In this document: piece after piece, positions 6,895-14,930 of the stretch
Numbering within the stretch: the first letter of the stretch is position 1
How the letters are laid out: each line of letters starts with the position of its first letter
The notes under the pieces: generated by a model
Databases searched by the model: none
Seen by the model: the letters and a program-made list of their open reading frames with translations, nothing else
Told to the model about the DNA's origin: nothing
Position numbers and translations under genes: made by a program
Origin: CAZWRK01 sp964635875
GTDB taxonomy: Bacteria > Pseudomonadota > Gammaproteobacteria > Burkholderiales > Aquaspirillaceae
Length of the DNA stretch: 33,129 nucleotides
Direction of reading: 5' to 3'
NCBI GenBank assembly: GCA_964635875.1
Contig: CAZWRK010000042.1
Location: 1 to 33,129 of the forward strand

Positions 6895-7125
6895 ATGGAA
6901 AATCAAGAACTCAAAACCATTGAGCAATGGAAGAAAGAACTTCTCCCTCAGCCTAGAGATCCAAAAAAGGGTTGGCAACCAGGAGAGGAACTTGGTTATA
7001 GTAAAGATTGGCTCTTTAACTCTGCTAAGATTATGATGAAATGGGCAGTTGGTGAAGAAGTCTCTAAGGAAGATTTTGAAGCAGCTCTAGAAATGGCTGC
7101 TAATGAGTATGTAAGAAAGCTTTAA
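6895..7125 (+). CDS. Small hypothetical protein (76 aa)
   Basis: This is a soluble, mainly helical, acidic protein. The N-terminus has KTIEQWKKELLPQ; the C-terminus has two amphipathic helices (FNSAKIMMKWAVGEEVSKED and FEAALEMAANEYVRKL). GAGAAAGGTG precedes the ATG as ribosome binding site. It lies between the amidase and sheath, with spacing of 18 and 16 nt, so it is co-transcribed with late genes. I do not recognise the family. A small virion or chaperone-like role is possible. Confidence 0.6.
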   Translation: MENQELKTIEQWKKELLPQPRDPKKGWQPGEELGYSKDWLFNSAKIMMKWAVGEEVSKEDFEAALEMAANEYVRKL

Positions 7126-7141
7126 TTAAAGAGGAAGCAAG

Positions 7142-8926
7142 ATGTTACCAGGAATTCAATCAATTACAATCGTAGACGGTTCAATTGGCCTTACCACAAG
7201 CAATATTGGATTGCATGTTAAGCTAGGAACCTCTTCAAATGGTCCTATTAATTCTATTCAGTCATTATCAAACATTAATGATGCTAAGACTATTTTTGGT
7301 AGTGGAAAGCTGGTTGATGCTTGTGCAGTATCATTCGATATTGTATCTAGCCCAGTTTATGCAATGAGAATGTCAGCTTCTGTTGCAGGATCAGTATCTC
7401 CAATTACAGTTAATTTACAAAGTGGCTCTGATGGTGATATTTCAACATCTGGTTCTAGCCCTCTAGATGATCTTCAGGTCATTGTTCAGATGGTAAGAGC
7501 TGGTAAAGTTGGTGTTGCTCCATATCCAACATTTATTTATTCATTAGACAATGGTAATACCTTCTCACCAGAAACTGCCGTTCCAGGTGGTGGTGTATTT
7601 GTTATTCCACAGACTGGTGTAACAATTACATTTAGTAATGGTGGTACAGGCTTTAAGGCAAATGATCAATTTACCTTTTATACAGTTGGCTCAACATTTA
7701 ACAATACAGACCTTTCAAATGCTCTAACTGCCCTTCTAGGTGATTCTAGACAGTGGGAGTTTGTTCATGTTGTAGGACCTGTATCAGCAACTCTTGCAAG
7801 CACTGTTGATACATATATGAACACTGCTCAGACAAATAAGAGATTTGTCCATGCAATTATAGAATCAAGAGATATGAACCTTCTAGCAACTCTAGATGGT
7901 ACTGCTATTACCTTTCCTCTAACAACTGTTAATGGAAACCAGCTTGTAGTAGCTATTTCATCTGATGGTGGTAATACCTTTGATGTAACTAGAAGCTTCA
8001 CCTTTGCAGCAACAACTTATGCAAACCTTGCAGCTCTTGTAGCAGCTCTTAATGTAACCTCTTTTACAGGTGGACTCTTTTCAGTAAGTGCTGGTACTGT
8101 TGCAAATACTCTTAGATTTACCATTCCTTCAAATGCTGGAAAGACTGTTCTAAAGATCGATGCCTCTTCAACAGGTGGTCTATTAACAGCCCTTGGATTA
8201 ACCTCTGGACAGCTTTCTCAAGGAGAATCAGAGAATGCTTGGATTAATTCTATCGTTGCAGATTATTCAAACTTTGCCTCATTAAGAGTTTGTGTTTGTG
8301 CTGGTAGTGCAGCAATCTTTTCACAGGCAAGTGGAGAGTATAATCGTAGAAGCTGTGGATCATTAGTAGCTGCAAGAAATGCACTAATTCCTATTTCAGA
8401 AGATTTTGGAAATGTTCAAAGAGGTCCACTTCCAGATATTCTAAATAGACTTCCAAATGGTGCTTCTGGACTTTATCACGATGAGTATGTAACTCCATCT
8501 CTAGATGCAGCTAGATTTACTACATTAAGAACCATTCCAGGTATCCAAGGCTACTACATTACAAATGGTAGAATTATGGCCCCAAATGGATCTGACTTTA
8601 CATTTATGCAGTACCGTAGAGTTATGGACCAAGCAACAACTCTTCTAAATGCTGCTGCAACTAAGTTCATCAATACAACTGTTAGAACAAATGCTAACGG
8701 AACTATTTTTGAAGTAGATGCTAGAAAGATTGAAAAGAACATCTATGCATACATGTTCGGTAATATGAGACAGGACGTAAGTGATATTAAGGTTGTTGTT
8801 GATAGAAATAACAATGTTTATCAGACCCTAACAATTAACATCACTGCAAATGTTCAGCCTTTTGGTTATGCAAAATACATCAATCTTACAATTGGATTTG
8901 CTCCAGTTCAGGTTGTATCAGTTTAA
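7142..8926 (+). CDS. Contractile tail sheath protein
   Basis: The 594-residue protein forms the outer contractile tube. The N-terminal part (GLHVKLGTSSNGPINSIQSL, then FGSGKLVDACAVSFDI) and the C-terminal part (SDFTFMQYRRVMDQATTLLN, then VNANGTIFEVDARKIEKNI-like segment and VQPFGYAKYINLTIGFAPV) match the sheath pattern of Mu-like and related myophages. Residues ~130-180 form an inserted beta domain (YSLDNGNTFSPETAVPG). Residues ~264-358 are another inserted beta-rich domain also seen in the gpJ-like and gp36-like proteins. AGAGGA lies upstream of the ATG. Tube protein follows after 12 nt, the usual order. Confidence 0.92.
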   Translation: MLPGIQSITIVDGSIGLTTSNIGLHVKLGTSSNGPINSIQSLSNINDAKTIFGSGKLVDACAVSFDIVSSPVYAMRMSASVAGSVSPITVNLQSGSDGDISTSGSSPLDDLQVIVQMVRAGKVGVAPYPTFIYSLDNGNTFSPETAVPGGGVFVIPQTGVTITFSNGGTGFKANDQFTFYTVGSTFNNTDLSNALTALLGDSRQWEFVHVVGPVSATLASTVDTYMNTAQTNKRFVHAIIESRDMNLLATLDGTAITFPLTTVNGNQLVVAISSDGGNTFDVTRSFTFAATTYANLAALVAALNVTSFTGGLFSVSAGTVANTLRFTIPSNAGKTVLKIDASSTGGLLTALGLTSGQLSQGESENAWINSIVADYSNFASLRVCVCAGSAAIFSQASGEYNRRSCGSLVAARNALIPISEDFGNVQRGPLPDILNRLPNGASGLYHDEYVTPSLDAARFTTLRTIPGIQGYYITNGRIMAPNGSDFTFMQYRRVMDQATTLLNAAATKFINTTVRTNANGTIFEVDARKIEKNIYAYMFGNMRQDVSDIKVVVDRNNNVYQTLTINITANVQPFGYAKYINLTIGFAPVQVVSV

Positions 8927-8938
8927 GGAGAAGAATAA

Positions 8939-9427
8939 ATGGCAACTACTCGTTTTACACAAAGAATCAATGGTTTCGTTTATGGGTATTCAGATATTAA
9001 TATCGACATCAACGGAACCATTTTTGATGAAGTTACTGAAATTAATTACGAAGCAACTATTGAAAAGGGTGAGTTAAGAGGTACTTCACCAGTTCCAGCA
9101 GGTTACACAATTGGATACACTACTTATAAGGGCTCTATGAGTCTTTCTAAGGATCAGGCATCACAATTCCTCCAGCTTCTTGGAAATGGTTTTGCAGGGG
9201 TTCCCTTTACAATTACTGTAACCTACGGCCCAACTAGAGACTCATTAACAGTATTTAAAACTGCTACTGATGTTCTAAATGGCTGTGCTATTGCAAGTAT
9301 TTCTAACTCACATACTCCAGGTGCTAATGCTCTAACTGTTAAATTCGATCTTGTGATCCAAGACATTGCTTATGACGGTGGAGTTAACAACCCTGGTGGT
9401 ATCAGAGCCTTTAATCCAAATGCTTAA
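8939..9427 (+). CDS. Tail tube protein
   Basis: The protein has 162 residues. It follows the sheath directly and precedes the chaperone and tape measure, as the inner tube gene does in contractile phages. The sequence is beta-rich and hydrophilic (FTQRINGFVYGYSDINIDIN, then GYTIGYTTYKGSMSLSKDQA), in keeping with the hexameric tube fold. AAGGAGAAG precedes the ATG. A strong terminator lies ~50 nt behind it. This likely limits read-through and makes sheath and tube more abundant than the chaperone. Confidence 0.85.
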   Translation: MATTRFTQRINGFVYGYSDINIDINGTIFDEVTEINYEATIEKGELRGTSPVPAGYTIGYTTYKGSMSLSKDQASQFLQLLGNGFAGVPFTITVTYGPTRDSLTVFKTATDVLNGCAIASISNSHTPGANALTVKFDLVIQDIAYDGGVNNPGGIRAFNPNA

Positions 9428-9476
9428 TTATTAGCCTGACTGACCTGCAATAGGTCAATAATCCCTCGTCAGATAG

Positions 9477-9508
9477 ATCCTAGAAGAGTTCTTCTTCTAG
9501 GATTTTTT
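9477..9508 (+). terminator. Strong intrinsic terminator after tail tube gene
   Basis: An 11-bp perfect stem ATCCTAGAAGA / TCTTCTAGGAT (9477-9487 with 9493-9503), a 5-nt loop and a T-run to 9508. It separates the abundant tube/sheath unit from the chaperone gene, which must be reached by read-through or by its own promoter. A second small hairpin (GACCT-GCAAT-AGGTC) precedes it. Confidence 0.85.
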
Positions 9509-9558
9509 ATTTGGTTTATACAAAACTCTCTTGCATAATAAATCCAAGGGATAAACAC

Positions 9559-10143
9559 ATGAAAATCACACAAGAAAAGATTCAAGAATTAAAGTCAACC
9601 TATGGACAGCTCTTTCAAGTATCTAGAAAGGGATCAGACTATATTCTTAGGTTTCCTTCACTAAAAGAATGGAAGGAGGCCCGTTCAAAGGACTCCTCAT
9701 TTGCAACTAATGACAAGCTTGTACAAACATGCTTGGTATTTCCAGAACTTAAAGAACTAAGAGTTGCTGAAAAGGCTGATGCTTATCTAGTAGAAGTTCT
9801 TGGAATTAGACTTATGACAGAAGTTTTAAGAGATGATGAAGGTGATGAAGGTCGTCTAATTACTAATGATGATGGCTCAATGCTATTTAAAATTAATCGT
9901 AAGGGCATTGATTACACCTTTAGATTTCCTACAAGAGCTGAATGGAAGAGAATATCGGGTCTTATTGGCACTTCAAATATGGCTGCTTTGGACGTTCTAG
10001 TAACACAATGTATTTTACATTTATCAGAAGCAGACATTGCAAAGATTGAAGAAAACGATGTGGCATTTACTGAGCAAGTTGGAGCACCATTTTTAAAGGT
10101 TATTATTCAAGATTGGGCTGACTCTGAGGGAAAAAGGATCTAG
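9559..10143 (+). CDS. Tail assembly chaperone, short form (gpG-like)
   Basis: The zero-frame product has 194 residues from the ATG at 9559 (AAGGG upstream; an in-frame start at 9511 lies in the terminator and is unlikely). It contains a tandem duplication: FQVSRKGSDYILRFPSLKEW (19-38) and FKINRKGIDYTFRFPTRAEW (110-129), each followed by a helical segment. Its place between tube and tape measure, and the frameshift site at its end, identify it as the tail assembly chaperone that coats the tape measure protein before tube polymerisation. The duplicated architecture is unusual and suggests fusion of two chaperone domains. Confidence 0.8.
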   Translation: MKITQEKIQELKSTYGQLFQVSRKGSDYILRFPSLKEWKEARSKDSSFATNDKLVQTCLVFPELKELRVAEKADAYLVEVLGIRLMTEVLRDDEGDEGRLITNDDGSMLFKINRKGIDYTFRFPTRAEWKRISGLIGTSNMAALDVLVTQCILHLSEADIAKIEENDVAFTEQVGAPFLKVIIQDWADSEGKRI

Positions 10144-10310
10144 AACTTCTCGATAAGATAAACGAGAATATGCAAGTTGGTATTGATTGTTTTTATGGGG
10201 TCCTTGATTATCTTAAGACTGGTGAAGTAACTAGAGAAAGTGATATTGGCTTGGCTTATATCTGGAAGGCTTTGACTCTATCTATTAAAAGGGCTGAAGT
10301 AGGAATCTAA
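9559..10310 (+). CDS. Tail assembly chaperone, -1 frameshift product (gpGT-like)
   Basis: A -1 shift on the heptamer G GGA AAA (10128-10134), in the correct zero-frame register, moves ribosomes past the TAG at 10141 into a 58-codon frame that runs to the TAA at 10308. The fusion is 250 residues (192 + 58). The extension reads KDLELLDKINENMQ, then CFYGVLDYLKTGEVTRE and GLAYIWKALTLSIKRAEVG, a helical domain with normal amino-acid composition and no start codon of its own with a good binding site. This is the same logic as lambda G/GT, where the slippery site is GGGAAAG. The T-like part would contact tail tube subunits or the tape measure. Confidence 0.85.
10128..10168 (+). promoter_or_regulatory. 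Programmed -1 frameshift signal
   Basis: The slippery heptamer GGGAAAA (10128-10134) fits X XXY YYZ in the zero frame (GAG GGA AAA AGG). It is followed after 12 nt by a potential hairpin with stem TTCTCG / CGAGAA (10147-10152 with 10163-10168). The zero-frame stop lies 7 nt behind the heptamer. Confidence 0.8.
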
Positions 10311-10332
10311 CTTGCAGAGAAGTTCTAAATAC

Positions 10333-10363
10333 AAAGACGGGCTCTATTCTCAGCCCGTCTTTT
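10333..10363. terminator. Bidirectional terminator between convergent genes
   Basis: An 11-bp perfect stem AAAGACGGGCT / AGCCCGTCTTT (10333-10343 with 10352-10362) is T-rich on both strands. It ends the chaperone transcript on the plus strand and the nuclease-like gene on the minus strand, whose TGA stop (10352-10350) lies at the edge of the stem. Confidence 0.85.
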
Positions 10364-10841
10364 CTATTTTATGGGCTTTACAATGTAATACTGAAAGGGC
10401 TCTCATATCTTCTTCAACATGTCCTTGACCTGGAACATAATTAACACACCCCTCAATAATTCTTCCTCTAGTCCTCATCGTAGAAATCTCATATATAAGG
10501 GCCTGGTCACAATCCTTAGAAATAGTACAAATATAAATAGGTACTACTTCTAAAGCCCTGCCATCAGAGTCCTTATATTCTAAAAAGTGATTCTTTCTCG
10601 GCAACAATCTTATTTCAGAATACTTAAAGCCCTTCTCATCAAATCCCTTATTGCTTAATTCACATTCAATGTAAGCAATTAACTTACCGTTAGAATAAAC
10701 AATATAATCAATACCATACCTATTAGGATTTTCAATCAAGGTCCATTCAGGATGGATCTTTTCAAATAACTTCTTAGTAGCTTCTTTAGCAGGCTTATCA
10801 CTTGATTGAAATCTTTCTTCATTAAAAATTACTGAGTTCAT
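10350..10841 (-). CDS. Putative PD-(D/E)xK-like nuclease or nuclease-fold accessory protein
   Basis: This 163-residue soluble protein is inserted against the direction of the tail genes, between the chaperone and tape measure. Residues ~36-60 read HPEWTLIENPNRYGIDYIVY followed by GKLIAYIECELS. The spacing of Asp (GID) and Glu (IECE) after a beta-hairpin resembles PD-(D/E)xK nuclease cores, though the usual final Lys is Glu here, so catalysis is uncertain. The remainder contains several Cys residues and a beta-rich part. It has its own terminator and starts near a TTCTTCAAGAA palindrome, so it looks like an independently expressed accessory ('moron') gene. No specific function can be assigned. 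Confidence 0.5.
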   Translation of the reverse strand: MNSVIFNEERFQSSDKPAKEATKKLFEKIHPEWTLIENPNRYGIDYIVYSNGKLIAYIECELSNKGFDEKGFKYSEIRLLPRKNHFLEYKDSDGRALEVVPIYICTISKDCDQALIYEISTMRTRGRIIEGCVNYVPGQGHVEEDMRALSVLHCKAHKIEKTG

Positions 10842-10882
10842 AATCCAATTATCGGATTAATGAATCAGTTAAGAGAAATAAT

Positions 10883-10893
10883 TTCTTCAAGAA
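10883..10893. promoter_or_regulatory. TTCTTCAAGAA palindrome, operator candidate
   Basis: A perfect palindrome around a central C, followed by AAATATTG. It lies in the divergent region between the nuclease-like gene and E2 and matches the TTCTTGAAGAA site upstream of the polymerase promoter. Confidence 0.35.
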
Positions 10894-10921
10894 AATATTG
10901 AAATAATTACAAATTTGTGCT

Positions 10922-11070
10922 CTCGTCGGTGACGAGCAAAACGAAATTTTAGAATTGGGTAAAAGTAACTAAAAAAGCCTTATGGTTCATGTCCTTACAA
11001 GAATTTTAAACATTCACTAATGGAGTATTAAACAGGAGATGAGTATAGCCAGATAATAGATAGATCATAT
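10922..11070 (+). repeat. Interspersed element E2, upstream of tape measure/baseplate unit
   Basis: The 5' block has the perfect dyad CTCGTC-GGT-GACGAG (10922-10936) followed by CAAAACGAAATTTT. The 3' block TGGAGTATTAAACAGGAG is at 11021-11038, again 72 nt after the conserved ATT. TAAACA (11029-11034) and GATAAT (11052-11057) are 17 nt apart, a plausible -35/-10 pair. The tail AGATAATAGATAGAT is shared with E4. It begins the longest tail transcription unit. Confidence 0.8.
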
Positions 11071-11091
11071 ATGATGTCTTTAGGTAAAATA

Positions 11092-12645
11092 ATGGCTCAG
11101 GATATTTTAAAACTAACACTGGAAGTAGTTGATCGTCTAGCTGGCCTTCAAAAGATGATCAATGGTCTTCAGACAGTTAACAACTCATTATTTATTGTTA
11201 ACATCAATCTTAACAACATCAGTAACACCAACAGCTTTCTTAAGCTGGCTTCACAAATTAGTATTGCAAAGAATGCTCTTGGAGCCTTTAAGTCAGTTCT
11301 GGGAGGAGTAGGAAGCTTACTAGATGTTGGTAAGGGATTTTTTGAAAAGGTTATTGAAGGCCAAAAATTTAAGCAGGATACTTTAATCAAGTTTAAGTCC
11401 ATCTTTAAAGATGAGGCTGAAGCTGCCAAGCAATATCAAAATCTCTTTGCAATTGCTAATCAAACACCTGGCACAGTAGAAGGCTTAAGAGGTGCAACAG
11501 AAACCTTTGCAGCTTCAAGATTCACCCTTCCAGAAATTGAAACTCTACAGGGCATTTATGCAGATATTGATGCTCTATTTGGTAAAGACCTTGGACAAAA
11601 CTTTGTAAGTGCTATTGCAAAGATTAAAGGGCAAGGAAAGCTAACTGGAGAGGCCCTTGGATTTGAAGCTATTGAAAAACTTGGTAGAGAGCCCTTACTT
11701 CTAGATATTGGTAAGCAATTAAAGATTACAGGCACTAAACAGCAGATTCTTGATAAAGTTAATAAGGAAATTAAAGGTGGAAAGGTAAGTGCAAACCTTG
11801 CAATTACTTCTATTATCAATGTTGAAAAAGAACTGACTGGTATTAAACAAGTAGGTGAATTTGCTAAAAAGATGGGTGTTGAGTCTTTATCAGGTGCCTT
11901 TTCAAACGTACAGGAAGGACTTGATAACCTCTTTAGAACACTTGATCTAAAGAATATGCCTGCCCTTACTCAGTTTTTTGCAAATATTTCAGATGCCCTT
12001 AAAGATCCAGCTATTAAAAAGTCTTTAGAGGATGCTGTAGATAGCCTCATAGAACCACTTAAAACAATCTCTAAGGATGATATAGCCAGTGTATTTAGAA
12101 CAGTTGCAGGCTTTATCAATGATGCAGCCAAGGGGATTGTAGAGCTATTTAACTATGTAAAAAGAATTAAAAATGAGGGTCTACAAACTCTACTATCAGA
12201 TGCAGTAGTAGGAATGAAAGATGTCCTTCTATATATCGGAGTCCTTATTGCAAAAGGCATTAAAAAGGGTTTAACAGGTGGAGATGATATCATTGCAGAG
12301 TTTGAAAGAAAGAGACAAGAATCAGAACTAAAGAGAAATGTTCAAAAATTTGGTGGATCATATGTTGAAGGTGGAGTTTCTTCATATTCATACATGATTG
12401 GGCCTAATGGAGAACATCTACCAGTTCCAGCTCCAAAAACAGCTCTATCAACAGTATCTGCTCCTAATTCTCCAATTGATCCTAACAAACCTGCAAATTG
12501 GGTTATGAATATAAGTGTAGATGCTTCAGGATCAGATAATCCTGATGAAATAGCTAACAAGGTTGCTCAAAAGGCAAAACAAGCTGTAAATGATGCTCAT
12601 AAGACAGCTAGAACAGCAGCAAGAACAAAGGGGCTTTCGAATTAA
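11092..12645 (+). CDS. Tape measure protein
   Basis: This protein sets tail length and is ejected with DNA. From the ATG at 11092 it has 517 residues; in-frame ATGs at 11071 and 11074 lie at the edge of E2 and add 7 residues. The sequence is almost wholly helical, with heptad-like repeats (LKLTLEVVDRLAGLQKMING, then VNNSLFIVNINLNNISNTNS), a central Gly/Ala-rich region, a hydrophobic stretch around LLYIGVLIAKGIKKGL, and a low-complexity Pro-rich linker near the C-terminus. It is short for a myophage tape measure. With the usual ~0.15 nm per residue this suggests a tail near 75-80 nm. It follows the chaperone apart from the inserted minus-strand gene. Confidence 0.85.
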   Translation: MAQDILKLTLEVVDRLAGLQKMINGLQTVNNSLFIVNINLNNISNTNSFLKLASQISIAKNALGAFKSVLGGVGSLLDVGKGFFEKVIEGQKFKQDTLIKFKSIFKDEAEAAKQYQNLFAIANQTPGTVEGLRGATETFAASRFTLPEIETLQGIYADIDALFGKDLGQNFVSAIAKIKGQGKLTGEALGFEAIEKLGREPLLLDIGKQLKITGTKQQILDKVNKEIKGGKVSANLAITSIINVEKELTGIKQVGEFAKKMGVESLSGAFSNVQEGLDNLFRTLDLKNMPALTQFFANISDALKDPAIKKSLEDAVDSLIEPLKTISKDDIASVFRTVAGFINDAAKGIVELFNYVKRIKNEGLQTLLSDAVVGMKDVLLYIGVLIAKGIKKGLTGGDDIIAEFERKRQESELKRNVQKFGGSYVEGGVSSYSYMIGPNGEHLPVPAPKTALSTVSAPNSPIDPNKPANWVMNISVDASGSDNPDEIANKVAQKAKQAVNDAHKTARTAARTKGLSN

Positions 12646-12693
12646 TGACACCCATGAGCTTAACAACTAGAATGAAACGAGGAGAAGATTAAT

Positions 12694-13311
12694 ATGGTAT
12701 TCCCATTTGTACCAGGAAAAGTAGATACAAGTGATCCTACAGTTGCAAGAACTCCATGGGATATTGTTCAATTAGGACAATTTACCCTTCCAGGCATCTC
12801 AACAGTTCGAGTACACAGATCAAGAAAATCTCGTGTTAAGAGCCCAAAGGATCAATCTTATGCAACTATTAAAGATTCAGGTTTAGACCTTGCAAGAGTA
12901 GTAATAACAAATGTTATTGCTTATCCTTCACAACTAGACTCCCTTGAGCAGATTTTAAAATACATCAATACAGAACTTGGTGTAAAAGTTGTTAAAAAGA
13001 CAACAAGAACTGCCAATGGAGAATCTATTACAAGTTCTTCTATCAATGGTTTTGCAGTTAACCATCCTGCCCTTCAGGCAAATGGTATTAACTCTATCTA
13101 TGTAGAAGAAATTGAAGGGCCTATTGCAACTCGTCCAGGTTTTATAACAACAACATTTAACTGTATTGAGGTAAGAGACATTAAAAACACTGGTACTGCT
13201 CAGGTCGATCAGGGCAAGTCATTTGCTCAAGGTTCTGCCTTTTCAAATACTCCTAATGTTACTCCAACACCTCCTTCAAAAAATACTAATGCAACTGGGC
13301 CAAGGAGATAA
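12694..13311 (+). CDS. Baseplate-associated protein, unassigned
   Basis: The protein has 205 residues and lies between the tape measure and the hub/spike gene, a position where contractile phages carry a tail-hub connector (compare Mu gpN or a LysM-type protein). The N-terminus has DIVQLGQFTLPGISTVRVHR and YATIKDSGLDLARVVITNVI; the last ~35 residues are a disordered Pro/Thr/Asn-rich tail. GAGGAGAAG precedes the start. I see no LysM motif. A hub connector role is inferred only from position and order. Confidence 0.55.
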   Translation: MVFPFVPGKVDTSDPTVARTPWDIVQLGQFTLPGISTVRVHRSRKSRVKSPKDQSYATIKDSGLDLARVVITNVIAYPSQLDSLEQILKYINTELGVKVVKKTTRTANGESITSSSINGFAVNHPALQANGINSIYVEEIEGPIATRPGFITTTFNCIEVRDIKNTGTAQVDQGKSFAQGSAFSNTPNVTPTPPSKNTNATGPRR

Positions 13312-13313
13312 AG

Positions 13314-14501
13314 ATGAACAAGTATCTAGTAGATGGAATTCCATTAGTAGAATGCCACCTAATTATTCCCAAGATTGGAGCCTGGATAGCTAATGATGTA
13401 CTTGTAGATACAGATACACCTCTATCTTTAGGCCAGGCTGTAACTATGAATTTTATGGATAGAACTTTCAAGGGCACAGTCCTTGACACAGGTGTATTTG
13501 AAGGCTACCAGAGATGTACTATTATTGGTGGCTCTGGAAAGCTCTCATCATATCTAGAATCAACACCTTATAACTCAACTACTGTAGGACAAGTATTAAG
13601 AGATATTGCTAGAAAGACAAGTCATACTGTTTCAACGAGTATCGATCAAACTCTCTTAAACTCAAATCTAGCTTCATGGAATATTATCAGAATGAAGGCT
13701 GCCCTGGCTATTACTAAACTTCTATCTGAAATAGGGGCTATCTGGAGAATCCTTACTGATGGGACTTTATGGATTGGTAAAGAGGTGTATACTCCACTTA
13801 ATGCCCAGGATTTTACAGTTTTAGAAGAGTTTCCAGAAGAAGCCCGTTGGGATATTTATAATGAGGATTATTTAATCGACCCCCTTACATCTTTATCAGG
13901 AAATAATATTCAACAGGTCGAGTATTTTGTTAAAGATAACGAATTAAAGATGTCTGTTTATTTTACAGATACTTATGCTGACTCAACTGATAAATTAACT
14001 GATCAATCAGACAATATACTTTATAACTCAACCTATAGATGCCAGGTAGTTACTCAACACAGTGATGGGACATTAGATTTAATTCCAAACCCTGACAATA
14101 TCCTTATTAAAAATGGTTTTGTAAATGTCCCTATTATCTATCCATTTCCAGGCATGACTATTCAAGTCCCTGCTGGAACATTTTGTTATGTTCAATTTAT
14201 GAACGGGGATCCTCAATATCCTAGAGTAATTGGTTGGGATGATAGTGGATTTGCAACTAAAGTACAGCTTATACATGCAAATGAAAATAAGGCTGCTAGA
14301 GTGGGTGATATTGTAGACTGTGGTAAAATAACTGTTGTACAAACTAGCCCAATGCCACCAATTTTAACTATTAACTATGTAAGTCCTAGTGGGGCTGTCA
14401 TACCAATAGTTTCTGGAGTTGCTGGTGTAATTGGTACTGCATCAGTGCCATTAAGTGGTAAGATAACCACAGGTTCTAATACTGTGTTCATTGGTTCATA
14501 A
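13314..14501 (+). CDS. Baseplate hub-spike protein with OB fold and PAAR-like tip
   Basis: The protein has 395 residues in three parts. Residues 1-~190 resemble a gpD/gp44-type hub (AVTMNFMDRTFKGTVLDTGV, then TTVGQVLRDIARKT). Residues ~240-310 match the gpV/gp45 OB fold (DGTLDLIP, PFPGMTIQVPAGTFCYVQF, NGDPQYPRVIGWDD). Residues ~325-395 contain a PAAR-like start (NENKAARVGDIVDCG) and end with GKITTGSNTVFIGS, so the membrane-piercing tip is fused to the spike. These functions are usually spread over two or three genes. It would form the central spike that pierces the outer membrane. It is followed by the gp25-like gene. Confidence 0.8.
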   Translation: MNKYLVDGIPLVECHLIIPKIGAWIANDVLVDTDTPLSLGQAVTMNFMDRTFKGTVLDTGVFEGYQRCTIIGGSGKLSSYLESTPYNSTTVGQVLRDIARKTSHTVSTSIDQTLLNSNLASWNIIRMKAALAITKLLSEIGAIWRILTDGTLWIGKEVYTPLNAQDFTVLEEFPEEARWDIYNEDYLIDPLTSLSGNNIQQVEYFVKDNELKMSVYFTDTYADSTDKLTDQSDNILYNSTYRCQVVTQHSDGTLDLIPNPDNILIKNGFVNVPIIYPFPGMTIQVPAGTFCYVQFMNGDPQYPRVIGWDDSGFATKVQLIHANENKAARVGDIVDCGKITVVQTSPMPPILTINYVSPSGAVIPIVSGVAGVIGTASVPLSGKITTGSNTVFIGS

Positions 14502-14518
14502 TCAGAGAAGGTGAAAAG

Positions 14519-14917
14519 ATGGCATTAACATACCCAGATTTTGGAACGGACTTCGTTATTGCAAAGGTTCCAGGAAGAATATCAGGAATTAAAAATCTGA
14601 TTAAAAAGATAGTTCAAAGGTTACAGTCTCCAACTGGCTGCCTTTATTGGGATCCACAATATGGCCTTGATGTAAGGCAATATTTAAATACTTCTCTAAC
14701 AACTGCTAAGCTTCAGGAAATTAAAAATTCTGTAAAAGCCCAGTGTGAACTTGATGAAAGAGTTCTTACAGCAGAAGTAACTGTATCAAACTCTAATAAT
14801 AACCAGCTCTTTATAACTATACAGATAACAACACAAGCAGGGCCTACTTTTACATTTATTCTGTCAGTAACTCAATTAACTATTGAACTGCTCAATGCAA
14901 ACATAAACCCTGTATAA
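14519..14917 (+). CDS. Baseplate wedge protein, gp25/gpW-like
   Basis: The 132-residue protein matches the gp25/Mu gp46-type lysozyme-related wedge fold: N-terminal DFGTDF, the loop LQSPTGCLYWDPQYGLDVRQ, then a helix and beta-rich C-terminus (AEVTVSNSNNNQLFITIQIT). It begins sheath polymerisation at the baseplate. Its order after the spike and before gpJ-like protein is standard. AGAAGGTG precedes the start. Confidence 0.8.
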   Translation: MALTYPDFGTDFVIAKVPGRISGIKNLIKKIVQRLQSPTGCLYWDPQYGLDVRQYLNTSLTTAKLQEIKNSVKAQCELDERVLTAEVTVSNSNNNQLFITIQITTQAGPTFTFILSVTQLTIELLNANINPV

Positions 14918-14930
14918 TGAGGAAAATACG

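Noticed and set aside
8850..9077. 75-codon plus-strand frame across the sheath/tube junction
   Set aside because: It overlaps both recognised genes in a different frame and has biased composition.
10922..11038. CRISPR repeats
   Set aside because: The E elements are kilobases apart, not regularly spaced with short spacers, and no cas genes are present.
14079..14342. 87-codon minus-strand frame in the spike gene
   Set aside because: It is antisense to the OB-fold region of a recognised gene and has no binding site.
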